Origin: Alphaproteobacteria bacterium
GTDB taxonomy: Bacteria; Pseudomonadota; Alphaproteobacteria; SMXP01
DNA: 64,000 nucleotides
Direction of reading: 5' to 3'
Assembly: GCA_028285305.1 (NCBI GenBank)
Contig: JANQPV010000013.1
Location: forward strand, 147,670 to 211,669
Part shown: piece after piece, positions 41,587-50,205 of the stretch
Layout of the letters: each line of letters opens with the position of its first letter
Numbering within the stretch: position 1 is the stretch's first letter
Translations under genes and position numbers: made by a program
Notes under the pieces: model-generated
Databases searched by the model: none
Seen by the model: the letters and a program-made list of their open reading frames with translations, nothing else
Told to the model about the DNA's origin: nothing

Positions 41587-42737
41587 ATATGGAGACCTCC
41601 ATCCGTCTACCAAGAGAGGCCTATACAAATCAAATGTGGCATGATGAAGAGCGGAAGGAACTGTTCCGCGATTCTTGGGTTTTTGTGGGAACGGAAGGTG
41701 AATTTAAAAGCGTCGGCGACGTCCGGCCCGTTTTGGCCGGCGCCTTTCCCTTGTTTGTGGTCCGCAGTAAAGAAGGGGGACTGGCGGCATTTCAAAATTT
41801 TTGCCGCCACCGCGGTACTCAGTTGATCGAAGAAATCGGCAATGTGGGGAGTGCGATTGTTTGCCCCTATCACCGCTGGAGCTACGGTTTGGATGGGCGC
41901 ATGCGCGGTGCTCCTGATATGGCGGCATGTTTTCCTGATCTCAACAAGGACGAAGTCCGTTTAAAGGCGGCCGCTGTTAGCTCGTTTAAAGGCTTCGTGT
42001 TTGCCAATCCCAATCCGCACGCGATCTTTGACGATTGGATTGCGGAGATCCGCGGCGCCGAATGGCCTCACGATCTTTCGGCCAGAGATCTAAGAGAAGG
42101 TGTGCCGCTCACCTACGACATGAAGTGCGATTGGAAAGTGTTCGTCGAAAATGCCCTCGATGGGTACCATCTGGCGTATTTGCATGAGAGCACCCTCGGC
42201 GGTCCCCTTCCGTCGGAAAATATCTGGGAAAGGAAGGGGGATCACATGGTGTGGTACGCTGTTGATGACGGCAGCGCTCGCCACCGGTTGCCGGCCTTAG
42301 TGCGTAAACAGACCAAGCGTCTGCCAAAAGTCAAGAGCGCATCAGAGCCGGGCTATGGCGGGGTCTACTATCTCTTTCCGACGACTCTCATCGTTCCCAC
42401 ACCTTTTGGTTTGAGTGTGTCAAGTCTGAAACCAACTGGTCCCGGCCGCTAAGTCCTGCAAGTGCGCCAGTGGGTCGGTCCAGGCCAATTGCGCGACGAT
42501 CGAAAGCGCATTCCCGGATATGATCCAAAAACGGAACGAATCTCGTCGGAAAAGTGGACTGAGCACCCCTTGAAGACAGGCGACTTTCAGACCGAAGACG
42601 TATGGATTTCGGAAAAGGTCCAACGCGGACTTGAGTCTCCCGCCTATGAGCACGGTCCATTATCAATTGGCGCGGGGGCAGAAGATCCCATAAGGTGGTT
42701 CCATGAAAGCTACATCCAACGCGTTTCAATGAGCTAG
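41583..42737 (+). pseudogene. Rieske ring-hydroxylating oxygenase alpha subunit, interrupted by an in-frame TAA
   Basis: Residues 1-289 (41583-42452) cover the Rieske domain and most of the catalytic domain: CRHRG (about 73-77) and CPYHRW (about 95-100) for the 2Fe-2S cluster, then ENALDGYHLAYLH (about 184-196) with the iron-binding histidines. A TAA at 42450-42452 then stops the frame. The same frame continues at once with family-like sequence to 42737, including SPAYEHGPLSIGAG and WFHESYIQRV, the normal C-terminus. No base is gained or lost, so this is a single nonsense change in a gene of about 384 codons. It may be a pseudogene, a read-through case or a sequence error. The intact NAT gene follows directly. 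Confidence 0.82.
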
Positions 42738-43571
42738 ATGACACAAGCGGGTTTCGATCTAGACGCCTATCTTGACCGGATCGGCCTATCCGACAGACCG
42801 CCGATAAACGATGACGGTTTGGAAACACTCCACCGGGCCCATGCCTACGCCGTCCCCTTTGAGAATTTGTCGATCCTATTGGGCGATGGCGTCTCGGTCG
42901 ACGATGCCGACATTTACGACAAGATCGTCCGGCAACGGAGAGGCGGATATTGTTTCGAAGTGAACAATCTGTTTGCCCAAGCACTTCGCGCGTTGGGATT
43001 CCAAGGTATCACGCCCGTGTTGGCGCGCACGCATATCTTAGAACAGCCAACAGGCCTGACCCACCGGCTCACTTTGCTAGAGATAGCCGGCCGCCATTGG
43101 ATCGCTGATGTGGGTTTCGGCGCCGAAGGCCCACGGGCACCCATTCCCTTCGAAATGGACCGGGTGAATCACCAGGATGGACTCAGCTATCGGCTGCAGT
43201 CGCGACCCCCATGGGGAACCATGTTGAGCGTTAAATCGAAACCCGACGAGAACTGGCAAGACCTTTACAGCTTCACTCTCGAGAAGACGGTGCCTGCTGA
43301 TTTCGCCGTCGGCAATCACTTCACATCCACCCACCCAAGTTCGTTCTTCACATGGATGAAAATCGTGACGCTGCCCGCCCCATGGGGCCGAACAACGTTG
43401 ACGGATGAACGCCTGACCATCGAAAAGGACGGACACGTAGAAAAGACCGAGATCGCGGCAGGGCCTGACTATATAGCCGCACTCAAGCATCATTTCGGTA
43501 TCGAACTAAACAAACCATATGAAAGTCTAAAACCGTACAATCCCCGTCCGCCGAAAGATCAAACGAGTTGA
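42738..43571 (+). CDS. arylamine N-acetyltransferase
   Basis: A 277-residue enzyme that transfers acetyl from acetyl-CoA to arylamines, hydrazines or related amines. The catalytic triad is complete: Cys72 (RRGGYCFE), His109 (GLTHRLTL) and Asp124 (WIADVGFG). HAYAVPFENLSI (about 35-46) is typical. The ATG immediately follows the TAG of the Rieske gene frame, without a gap, suggesting coupling. A role in detoxifying aromatic amines would fit the Rieske neighbour. Confidence 0.92.
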   Translation: MTQAGFDLDAYLDRIGLSDRPPINDDGLETLHRAHAYAVPFENLSILLGDGVSVDDADIYDKIVRQRRGGYCFEVNNLFAQALRALGFQGITPVLARTHILEQPTGLTHRLTLLEIAGRHWIADVGFGAEGPRAPIPFEMDRVNHQDGLSYRLQSRPPWGTMLSVKSKPDENWQDLYSFTLEKTVPADFAVGNHFTSTHPSSFFTWMKIVTLPAPWGRTTLTDERLTIEKDGHVEKTEIAAGPDYIAALKHHFGIELNKPYESLKPYNPRPPKDQTS

Positions 43572-44821
43572 ATTGGGACCCTGCCAGTGAGTTTCATGCG
43601 ATCTGGACCGCAGCCCTTGCGGCGGTCGATCCGCTGCTTGTCCTTCCACCTCATTTGCCCGCGCCGCCCGGTGGGCGTCTCGTCGTTGTGGGGGCAGGGA
43701 AAGGCGCTGCCCGTATGGGCCTTGCGGCGGAGCACCGTTACGGCACGCCGCTCGAGGGCCTCTTATTGACCATGTATGGCCACGAGGAGGTCACCATGTC
43801 TCTGCAGGTGGTTCAGGCCGGGCACCCGGTTCCTGATGAACACGGGCTCGAAGCGACCTTGTCCATATTGGACATGGCTGAAAGTCTGACGGAAGACGAT
43901 ATGCTCCTCGTCCTCTTGTCCGGTGGGGCTTCATCCTTGTTGACGGCGCCTCGCGTTCCCTTGCGCGACAAACAACACGTGACCCGGGATCTCCTAAAGT
44001 CGGGCGCCCCCATCGAAGACATCAACTGCGTCCGCAAGCATCTCTCTCGAATCAAAGGGGGGCAACTTGCAGCGGCGGCCTATCCGGCACGGACCGTCAC
44101 CCTCGCCATATCCGATGTGCCCGGGGACAAGGCGGATGTTATCGCGTCCGGCCCTACTGTGCCCGATCCCACAACCCTGGAAGAGGCTCGATCGATTCTG
44201 GACCGATACAATATCGATGTCCCTGCCGAGATTAACTTGGCGCTTCAAGAGCACAACAGCGAAACCGTCAAAGAAGGAGACGAACGCCTCAGCCGTGCGG
44301 ATTATATCCTCGTTGCGCGGCCCAAAGACGCTGTGTCTGCCGCGGGTCAAGCTGCTCGGAGCCTCGGCTACCAGATCGTCTGTTTAGGCGATAATGTCGA
44401 AGGCGAAGCCCGCGACGTCGCCAAAGCTCATGCGCGCTCGGCGCGTGCGTCAGTCGGACAGCGGATTGCGATTCTCTCCGGCGGCGAGCTCACCGTCACC
44501 GGCGCGGACACGCGGTTCAAGGGAGGCAGGTGCCGGGAATATGCTCTCGCTCTTGCCTTTGAATTGGCAGGAGAGGCCGCTATCGCCGGCTTCGCAGCGG
44601 ATACCGATGGCATTGACGGATCCGCTGATGCAGCGGGGGCCTATTTCGCTCCGGGCATTATCGAGTTAAGTTTGGCAAAAGGGCTCAGCGCTGAAAGCAT
44701 GCTAAAGGAGCACCGCTCGGGTGAGTTTTTCACCGCGATGGGAACGCATTTTGTAACCGGTCCCACACGGACCAATGTCGGGGATCTGCGGGTTATCCTC
44801 ATCAATCCAGGTTCGGAGTGA
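43568..44821 (+). CDS. glycerate 2-kinase (GckA/TtuD type, MOFRL domain)
   Basis: A 417-residue protein from TTG 43568, overlapping the NAT stop by four bases. The N-terminal DUF4147 part includes VVVGAGKGAARMGLAAE (about 36-52), AGHPVPDEHG (about 82-91), LLVLLSGGASSLLTAP (about 111-126) and DVPGDKADVIASGPTVPDPTT (about 183-203). The C-terminal MOFRL part has SGGELTVT and FAADTDGIDGSADAAGAYF. It phosphorylates glycerate to 2-phosphoglycerate, linking serine and glyoxylate routes to glycolysis. The start codon is rare but no better one exists upstream within the intergenic space. Confidence 0.9.
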   Translation: MNWDPASEFHAIWTAALAAVDPLLVLPPHLPAPPGGRLVVVGAGKGAARMGLAAEHRYGTPLEGLLLTMYGHEEVTMSLQVVQAGHPVPDEHGLEATLSILDMAESLTEDDMLLVLLSGGASSLLTAPRVPLRDKQHVTRDLLKSGAPIEDINCVRKHLSRIKGGQLAAAAYPARTVTLAISDVPGDKADVIASGPTVPDPTTLEEARSILDRYNIDVPAEINLALQEHNSETVKEGDERLSRADYILVARPKDAVSAAGQAARSLGYQIVCLGDNVEGEARDVAKAHARSARASVGQRIAILSGGELTVTGADTRFKGGRCREYALALAFELAGEAAIAGFAADTDGIDGSADAAGAYFAPGIIELSLAKGLSAESMLKEHRSGEFFTAMGTHFVTGPTRTNVGDLRVILINPGSE

Positions 44822-44851
44822 GAACCCGCGCAAAAGGGGATTTTCATCGCA

Positions 44852-45292
44852 ATGGAACATAGAAACGCGGCGCTGCTGATAACACCGGGCCGGGTCTTGT
44901 TGGGGCTCTATTTTCTTGTTCCAGGGATCTTCAAGTTCACGTCCTGGGATCAGCACATGGCGTTGATGGACCTACACAACGTTCCTCTCGCCCCACCTTT
45001 ACTAGTAGTCGCAGGAGTGACGAACATCATCGGTGGGCTGATGTTAATCGCAAACCGTCATGTCCGTTTAGTATCCTTGGGCTTTGCAGTCTATATCGTC
45101 TTGGTCAATTACTTCCTCCACGACTTTTGGAACTTCTCTGCGCTCACGGCACAACATGAAACGCAAAACTTCATAAAGAACCTAGGTATTCTGGCGGGTT
45201 TGTTGGTTCTGGCCGGCGCCAGCCCGGCGCGGCCCCTCCGATTGGAGGACCTGAAGCGTTCAGACGCCTCAATTGTCAGTACCAAAGGCTAA
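44852..45292 (+). CDS. DoxX family membrane protein
   Basis: A 146-residue protein with four hydrophobic helices. The start GRVLLGLYFLVPGIFKFTSWDQHMALM (about 13-39) and the central VVAGVTNIIGGLMLIANRHVRL follow the DoxX pattern of a quinol-oxidase-related small subunit family. The function of most members is unknown; some act in redox or thiosulfate metabolism. It lies 30 bases behind the glycerate kinase gene. Confidence 0.82.
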   Translation: MEHRNAALLITPGRVLLGLYFLVPGIFKFTSWDQHMALMDLHNVPLAPPLLVVAGVTNIIGGLMLIANRHVRLVSLGFAVYIVLVNYFLHDFWNFSALTAQHETQNFIKNLGILAGLLVLAGASPARPLRLEDLKRSDASIVSTKG

Positions 45293-45324
45293 GACGGCGT
45301 CAATCGCACCGACCACAAGTTGGC

Positions 45325-45733
45325 TCACTTCGTTCTCACAAGCGCTCCCACCGGAAGCAGCACCTGGACCACCACGGAGACCAATAGCCACAAGAGCCCT
45401 GCAAAATGCGCGGACATGGGCGGCAATGCAATCAGCTCAGCGCTGAAGAGTATTGCGATCAGCCCAATGAGGATCCCGGGGAGTGACATAGATATGAGTA
45501 AGATTGGCCTCAACTGTCCCAAGTCTTTCCATCGCTCGATAAGCCGTGCAGCCCGAAAGAGGACGAGAATCAAGCCTGTGGCGCCGGCCCCCAAAGCCCA
45601 ATTCAACCGCTCATCCAATCCGCTCCGGGGAATAGAAGTCTTGGTCCCGAACGAGCACTGCAGTGATCGCCGAAAAGCCCGTCAAAGCAATACCGATCTG
45701 AGCCACACCGAGGAGGAAATTCCATGGGTCCAT
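45325..45733 (-). pseudogene. small membrane protein gene broken by a frameshift
   Basis: ATG 45733 (GTGAGG upstream) opens a frame of 40 codons, including the hydrophobic segment FLLGVAQIGIALTGFSAI, that ends at TGA 45611-45613. The next frame, open from about 45618 to 45325, continues with LDERLNWALGAGATGLILVLF and two more hydrophobic helices. Joined with a one-base shift near 45619-45622 they give a coherent four-helix protein of about 136 residues. The break is therefore probably a single-base indel, real or a sequencing error. The family is unnamed; the opening resembles small membrane proteins with an AGFS motif. Confidence 0.6.
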
Positions 45734-45817
45734 TTTGTAACCTCACCACGCATTCGATGTTTAGCGGTGTCAATGCCATCCGGGCCGCCTGCTGGATCAT
45801 GGCAATCTCATCGCACT

Positions 45818-45903
45818 CGAACCGTTTTGGTCTTTACAGAAACACAAAGGGATTCCAGGGTATCGGTTTTGTGCATATTCGGACGGTGAACCGGTTTCCA
45901 CCT
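45818..45903. repeat. interspersed repeat, copy A
   Basis: It begins at GAACCGTTTTGG and ends at CGGTGAACCGGTTTCCACCT. By hand alignment it is about three-quarters identical, without gaps, over 82 bases to the element at the right end of the window, and the distance between the conserved ends (62 bases) is the same. The GTGAACCGG-TTCCACTT type of sequence recalls short palindromic repeats scattered in alphaproteobacterial genomes. The surrounding 45734-45917 gap holds nothing else. Confidence 0.65.
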
Positions 45904-45917
45904 AATCCGGGTACGCG

Positions 45918-46334
45918 CTAAGTTGATGACGCCGGTGTTCCCGTAAGACCCCCACTACCGTATGGACGAGTCAAGACCTCGAGCAAGTGACCATCGGGGT
46001 CGCAAAAGTAGACTCCGCGCCCGCCGTCATTGGTATTGATCTCACCAGGGCGCTTACGGAATGGGTCTGCCCAATACTCCAGATTCTTCTCTTTGATACG
46101 CCCCAAGACGCTATCGAATTCGTCCTCACTGATCAAAAACGCATAATGTTGAGACCGAACGGGGTTCCCGTCACCTACCTCCATGAAGTCGAGCGACACG
46201 CTATTCTCTGTGTCCACACAATAGAAGGCACCGAACTGGTGAGGTGTTGCCAAGCCGAGCATCTCCGCCATAAATTCCGACGATTTCTTCTGATCCTTAC
46301 AGGCAACAATCGTGTGGTTGAATTGGACAGCCAT
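45918..46334 (-). CDS. VOC (glyoxalase/dioxygenase) family protein
   Basis: A 138-residue protein with the paired beta-alpha-beta-beta-beta modules of the vicinal oxygen chelate fold. It starts VQFNHTIVACKDQKKSSEFMAEMLGL, where the His may bind metal, has an EDEFDSVLGRIKEKNLEYWADP linker, and ends GGRGVYFCDPDGHLLEVLTRPYG (Glu as the second-module ligand). Members include glyoxalases, fosfomycin resistance enzymes and ring-cleaving dioxygenases; the precise activity is not determinable. GAGGAG precedes the ATG. Confidence 0.85.
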   Translation of the reverse strand: MAVQFNHTIVACKDQKKSSEFMAEMLGLATPHQFGAFYCVDTENSVSLDFMEVGDGNPVRSQHYAFLISEDEFDSVLGRIKEKNLEYWADPFRKRPGEINTNDGGRGVYFCDPDGHLLEVLTRPYGSGGLTGTPASST

Positions 46335-46392
46335 GGTGCGCTCCTCTCGCTTTAGGATGTCTTATTGATTTCGGTAGGTGCATAGATCTTCT

Positions 46393-47148
46393 TTAGGAAT
46401 AACTCACCGCCATGCCCGCACGCACGTCTTGCTGGATGCCGTATTGAGGGAACGGATAGCGGAAGCCGTTTTTCGCCAAAGCCCGCATGCCCGTGATCGC
46501 TTTGTCCAAATCGTCTGGCGGTAGCGCCATGAGCATTTCATCGTCCAAGACGCCGCCATAGCGCCGTTCGGCAAAGCACGGAATGGAAAGCGAGGGCTGG
46601 CGCAGCTTGAGGGCGCGGCCCCAACTGTCTGCACACGCCGACTCGCCGACAACGGACCAGTCGAACCGTTTGTAGCCAGACCATTGCATACCGTTAATGA
46701 AATACATCATAGCGCCGGGCGTGGCGTAGAACAGGACGATATCTGGCGGATCGAGTCGGCCGGAAGAGAGCGGCGAAACCGCCAGCGCCTCGTATTGTCC
46801 GTCTTCTACACAGTGCATGGCGGCTTGATGGGCCGCCGCCCCTTCATCGTCTTCAAACCATACGCCCTTCATATGCTGGCCAGACTTCCAGGCTGCATCT
46901 TTGGCTTTGCCAAGTCCCACCACGGCCCGGCATTGAGCCCCCACCAGATCGTCCGCTGTGATCCCGACTGTGCGGCCAAGGCGCGAGGCCTGAGCGACGA
47001 TCTGGTCCATTGTGTGAACATCTGTCGGCCGGCGGACTTTCGGGATGGCTTCCATCTCCGCCACCGTCTCGAACATTTTCATGCCGAATGGAATAGACCG
47101 GAGTTTCAGTAAGTTCTCTAAATCGCGAGCGACCTCTGTCCAGTTCAT
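46393..47148 (-). CDS. DUF169 family protein
   Basis: A 251-residue soluble protein. ATG 47148 has GGGAGA upstream; an in-frame start at 47175 is less likely. The pattern MNWTEVARDLENLLKLRSIPFGMKMFE at the start, GITADDLVGAQCRAVVGLG (about 68-86), PDIVLFYATPGAMMYFINGMQW (about 136-157) and the Cys-containing PSLSIPCFAERRYGG (about 186-200) match DUF169, an uncharacterised family common in methanogens and bacteria. Conserved cysteines suggest a cofactor or metal. It probably precedes the ABM-domain gene at 47209 only by chance, since the two are separate on the same strand. Confidence 0.82.
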   Translation of the reverse strand: MNWTEVARDLENLLKLRSIPFGMKMFETVAEMEAIPKVRRPTDVHTMDQIVAQASRLGRTVGITADDLVGAQCRAVVGLGKAKDAAWKSGQHMKGVWFEDDEGAAAHQAAMHCVEDGQYEALAVSPLSSGRLDPPDIVLFYATPGAMMYFINGMQWSGYKRFDWSVVGESACADSWGRALKLRQPSLSIPCFAERRYGGVLDDEMLMALPPDDLDKAITGMRALAKNGFRYPFPQYGIQQDVRAGMAVSYS

Positions 47149-47208
47149 GCCTGTCTCCCTGTGTGTTTTAGGCAAGACTAGGCGGGAGACCTGGGCGCTG
47201 GCAAGGCC

Positions 47209-47511
47209 CTACATGACCGGCTTCATCTCACCCGGTTCGAATTTTTTGATATCCATGTTCTGAAACTTGACGTCGCCGAGAGACCTGTTGAACTCGGCCA
47301 TATGGGGCGTTTGAAAATGAGCGCTAAGGGCGTCCTGATTTACCCACTCTTCGTAAACCCGCACCCGGTTCGGCTCCTCCAGATCCTGATAGAACGCATA
47401 AGAAATGCAACCTTCTTCGGCCCGTGAGGCCGCCGCCATTTTGGCCACGATGGGCTTGAGCTTTTCGACGTCTCCATCGTTCACGTCGATCGTTCCGGTC
47501 ACTACCAACAT
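47209..47511 (-). CDS. antibiotic biosynthesis monooxygenase (ABM) domain protein
   Basis: A 100-residue ferredoxin-like protein from ATG 47511 (GGAGA six bases upstream; another ATG at 47523). LVVTGTIDVNDGDVEKLKPIVAKMAAASRAEEGCISYAFYQDLEEPNRVRVYEEWVNQDALSAHF is the standard ABM pattern found in YgiN-like quinol monooxygenases and related small dimeric enzymes. The substrate is unknown; quinols or small aromatic compounds are typical. Confidence 0.87.
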   Translation of the reverse strand: MLVVTGTIDVNDGDVEKLKPIVAKMAAASRAEEGCISYAFYQDLEEPNRVRVYEEWVNQDALSAHFQTPHMAEFNRSLGDVKFQNMDIKKFEPGEMKPVM

Positions 47512-47661
47512 AAGAGTCTCCATTTTTAGATTGTCCTTAAGGGTAACCCCCGCACCCTCGCGAACGCAATGGCGGGCACGCGTTGTGGCAAGCGCGGCGA
47601 TTGCAAACGTGATGGAAACAAAACCGCCCAGCACCTATATTGGTCGGAATAGGAGCAATGC

Positions 47662-48345
47662 ATGGTCTTAATCATAATTCTGGGGTTCGTCTTCGTAGCC
47701 GTCTTCTTCGGTCCGCAGCTTTGGGTCCGTCATGCGCTGAAGACGCATGCGCACGAGCGAGATGATTTAGGCGGCACGGGCCGCGAACTCGCCCGTCATT
47801 TGTTGGATCAGTTCAATCTACGCAATGTGCAAGTTCAAGTCGCCCGGGACGGCAACGATCATTACGACCCCGGAGAGCGCGTCGTTCGTCTTTCCGAAGA
47901 GTATTATCACGGCCGGTCTGTAACAGCTCTCGCAGTAGCCGCGCATGAAGTCGGCCATGCGATTCAGCACCGCGACGAATACGCTCCCCTCATGATACGC
48001 CAACGCCTGACGCACTCTGCCGTGATTGCGGAGAAGGGAGCCGCGATCGTATCCGTCCTTTTATCTGTCGTCGGATTTATGATTTCCCCTAAGCTCTTTG
48101 TCCTAGGCGTCGTCGCGCTCATCCTCTTTGGGTTGGTTGAAGTCATCGTTCATCTGGTCACGCTTCCTGTTGAATTCGACGCCAGCTTCAACAAAGCGTT
48201 GCCGGTGTTGTTTGGCGGCGGTTTTCTGCCGGAAACCGACAAAGACGCAGCCCAATCGATCTTGCGGGCGTGCGCGTTCACCTATGTGGCCGGCGCGGCA
48301 ACGCGCATCCTAAGCCTCGGTCGATTGCTGGCGATCTTGCGGTAA
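47662..48345 (+). CDS. zinc metallopeptidase, membrane-bound (YugP-like)
   Basis: A 227-residue protein of the neutral zinc metallopeptidase family. It has an N-terminal membrane helix (about 3-20), the zinc motif HEVGH (95-99) in AVAAHEVGHAIQH, and two or three further hydrophobic helices at about 125-165. LPVEFDASFNKALPVL (about 169-184) provides the third-ligand Glu/Asp region typical of the family. The membrane topology suggests cleavage of membrane or periplasmic proteins. Known targets are lacking. Confidence 0.88.
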   Translation: MVLIIILGFVFVAVFFGPQLWVRHALKTHAHERDDLGGTGRELARHLLDQFNLRNVQVQVARDGNDHYDPGERVVRLSEEYYHGRSVTALAVAAHEVGHAIQHRDEYAPLMIRQRLTHSAVIAEKGAAIVSVLLSVVGFMISPKLFVLGVVALILFGLVEVIVHLVTLPVEFDASFNKALPVLFGGGFLPETDKDAAQSILRACAFTYVAGAATRILSLGRLLAILR

Positions 48346-48350
48346 GGCGC

Positions 48351-49664
48351 CTATTCCCCCGCCATCAACTCCAGCACCGCATGGGTCATGGCGTAGACGC
48401 CGGTGGTCAGGGTCGGCTGCAGATCGGGGGCATAATAGGCCGAATGGAGCGAGGGAAGCTGCACCTCACCCGCACGGGCCGCCGCCATTCTCTCTGGCTC
48501 GATGGACCCGAGCGAGAGCATGAGGCTGGGAATGCGAGGCTCGACTCGGCCATAGCGGGCGAAATCCTCGCCGCCCATGACGGGGCGCCCCAGCTCCAAT
48601 TTGTCCTCCCCCAGTTTCGTCTCCAGCAACCCAACAATGCGCTCTGTGAGCTGCGGATTATTGTAGCCCGAGGGGGTGTATTCATCTTTGATCGTCATAA
48701 CCGGCAATTTGTCTTCCGGCACGCCCGCAGCTCTCGCTGTGTTAACCGAGATCCGCTCGATCGCATCCAGAACTTGTTGCCGCGTTTCGTCCTCATAAGT
48801 CCGAACGGTGAGTTGCAGATGGGCTTCTTCGGAGATGACATTGTGCTTGGCGCCGGCATGGAACGCTCCCACGGTGACCACGACCGGAGTCTGGGCGGGG
48901 ATTTCCCGAGATGCGATTGTCTGTAGAGCCAGGACGATCTGTGCACCGATGACAATCGGGTCTTTGGTCGTATGCGGATAGGCGCCATGGCCGCCAATGC
49001 CTTTGACCTTGATGTTAACCGAATCGACATTGGCATAGGACCATTCGGGCACATAGCCCACTTTGCCAGACTCGAGTGCCGGGTTCACATGCCAAGCAAG
49101 ATTGTAGTCCGGTCGCGGAAACTTTGTGAACAGCCCGTCTCTCAACATCGCGATGGCGCCGGCCCCTCGCTCCTCTGCGGGCTGCCCGATCATCACTAGC
49201 GTGCCGGACCATTGGTCTTTGAGTGCCATCAGTCGCCGCGCCGTGCCGGTAAACACCGTCATATGCACATCGTGACCGCACGCATGCATAACCGACACTT
49301 CTTGGCCGGTCTGCTCGACCGACTTGACGGTGGAGGCGTAGGGGAGTTCGGTCTTTTCTTGCACAGGCAAAGCATCAAGGTCGGTCCGTACCATGACAGT
49401 GGGGCCGTCACCATTTTCCAGAACCGCCACAAAGCCGTGACCGCCGATCTTCTCGGTAACAGTGAACCCAATCTGCCTCATTTCCCTCACAAGGCGCGCG
49501 GCAGTTTTTTCTTCCCGAAAGGAGAGCTCCGGATTGGCATGGAGATGTTTGTAGAGCGCCTCCAGATAGGGGTAATCTTCGTCAACAGCCGTGCGCAGTT
49601 CGTCTGCTGAAGCAGCGGCGCTTGATAGCAATACGAATATCGCCGCCCAAATCAGATTCCCCAT
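48351..49664 (-). CDS. M20 family amidohydrolase, exported
   Basis: A 437-residue protein with a signal peptide (about 1-20, ASA-D). The M20D amidohydrolase domain has LHANPELSFREEKTA (about 41-55), the metal ligands HACGHDVHMT (about 126-135), PAEERGAGA (about 158-166), AWHV and, near the end, GGEDFARYG. A dimerisation insert lies at about 210-320. Relatives hydrolyse N-acyl amino acids, hippurate or indole-3-acetyl amino acids. The exported location suggests amide scavenging in the periplasm. It converges with the zinc peptidase gene, six bases apart. Confidence 0.92.
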   Translation of the reverse strand: MGNLIWAAIFVLLSSAAASADELRTAVDEDYPYLEALYKHLHANPELSFREEKTAARLVREMRQIGFTVTEKIGGHGFVAVLENGDGPTVMVRTDLDALPVQEKTELPYASTVKSVEQTGQEVSVMHACGHDVHMTVFTGTARRLMALKDQWSGTLVMIGQPAEERGAGAIAMLRDGLFTKFPRPDYNLAWHVNPALESGKVGYVPEWSYANVDSVNIKVKGIGGHGAYPHTTKDPIVIGAQIVLALQTIASREIPAQTPVVVTVGAFHAGAKHNVISEEAHLQLTVRTYEDETRQQVLDAIERISVNTARAAGVPEDKLPVMTIKDEYTPSGYNNPQLTERIVGLLETKLGEDKLELGRPVMGGEDFARYGRVEPRIPSLMLSLGSIEPERMAAARAGEVQLPSLHSAYYAPDLQPTLTTGVYAMTHAVLELMAGE

Positions 49665-49793
49665 GGATGCCTCCCTTCGTTTTTCATCCCGATTGAAGGA
49701 TAGCTCTTCAATCCCAAGGTGGGAAGCAGGAAGAGGTTACAAAGGCCTCTCGTTGCGCTATGATTCCTCGCAGATAGAATACAGGAGTATACC

Positions 49794-50201
49794 ATGTCAG
49801 TGACCGGCCAATGCCTTTGCGGCGAAATCAAGTACGAAATTGACAACCCGCCCGCCATGACCGGCGTCTGTCATTGCAAGAACTGCCAGCGCCAAGCGGG
49901 ATCGGCCTATTCAACACTTGCAGGCGTCCCCAAAGCCGAGTTCAAGTTCAACTCCGGCGAGCCTAAACTCTACGTTGACAGCGATACGAGAAGTGGCAAC
50001 TCGGTTGAACGCTACTTCTGCGGAACATGTGGTTCACCGATTTATTCCGCTTTGGGTTCGCAGCCCGACACGATCTTCCTCAAGACGGGCACCATGGACG
50101 ATACCTCGTCGTTCACACCCATGTTTCATGTGTGGTGCGAGACCAAACAAAATTGGGTCCAGCTCGAAGAGGGCGTCCCGCAAATGCAGCAACAGAGTTG
50201 A
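49794..50201 (+). CDS. GFA/CENP-V family zinc protein
   Basis: A 135-residue protein of the glutathione-dependent formaldehyde-activating (GFA) family. Zinc ligands are complete: GQCLCGEI (about 6-13), CHCKNCQRQ (about 27-35) and FCGTCGSPIY (about 76-85). Most members are not formaldehyde enzymes and their substrates are open. An AGGAG ribosome site precedes ATG 49794. It converges with the GST-like gene five bases on. Confidence 0.9.
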   Translation: MSVTGQCLCGEIKYEIDNPPAMTGVCHCKNCQRQAGSAYSTLAGVPKAEFKFNSGEPKLYVDSDTRSGNSVERYFCGTCGSPIYSALGSQPDTIFLKTGTMDDTSSFTPMFHVWCETKQNWVQLEEGVPQMQQQS

Positions 50202-50205
50202 AACT

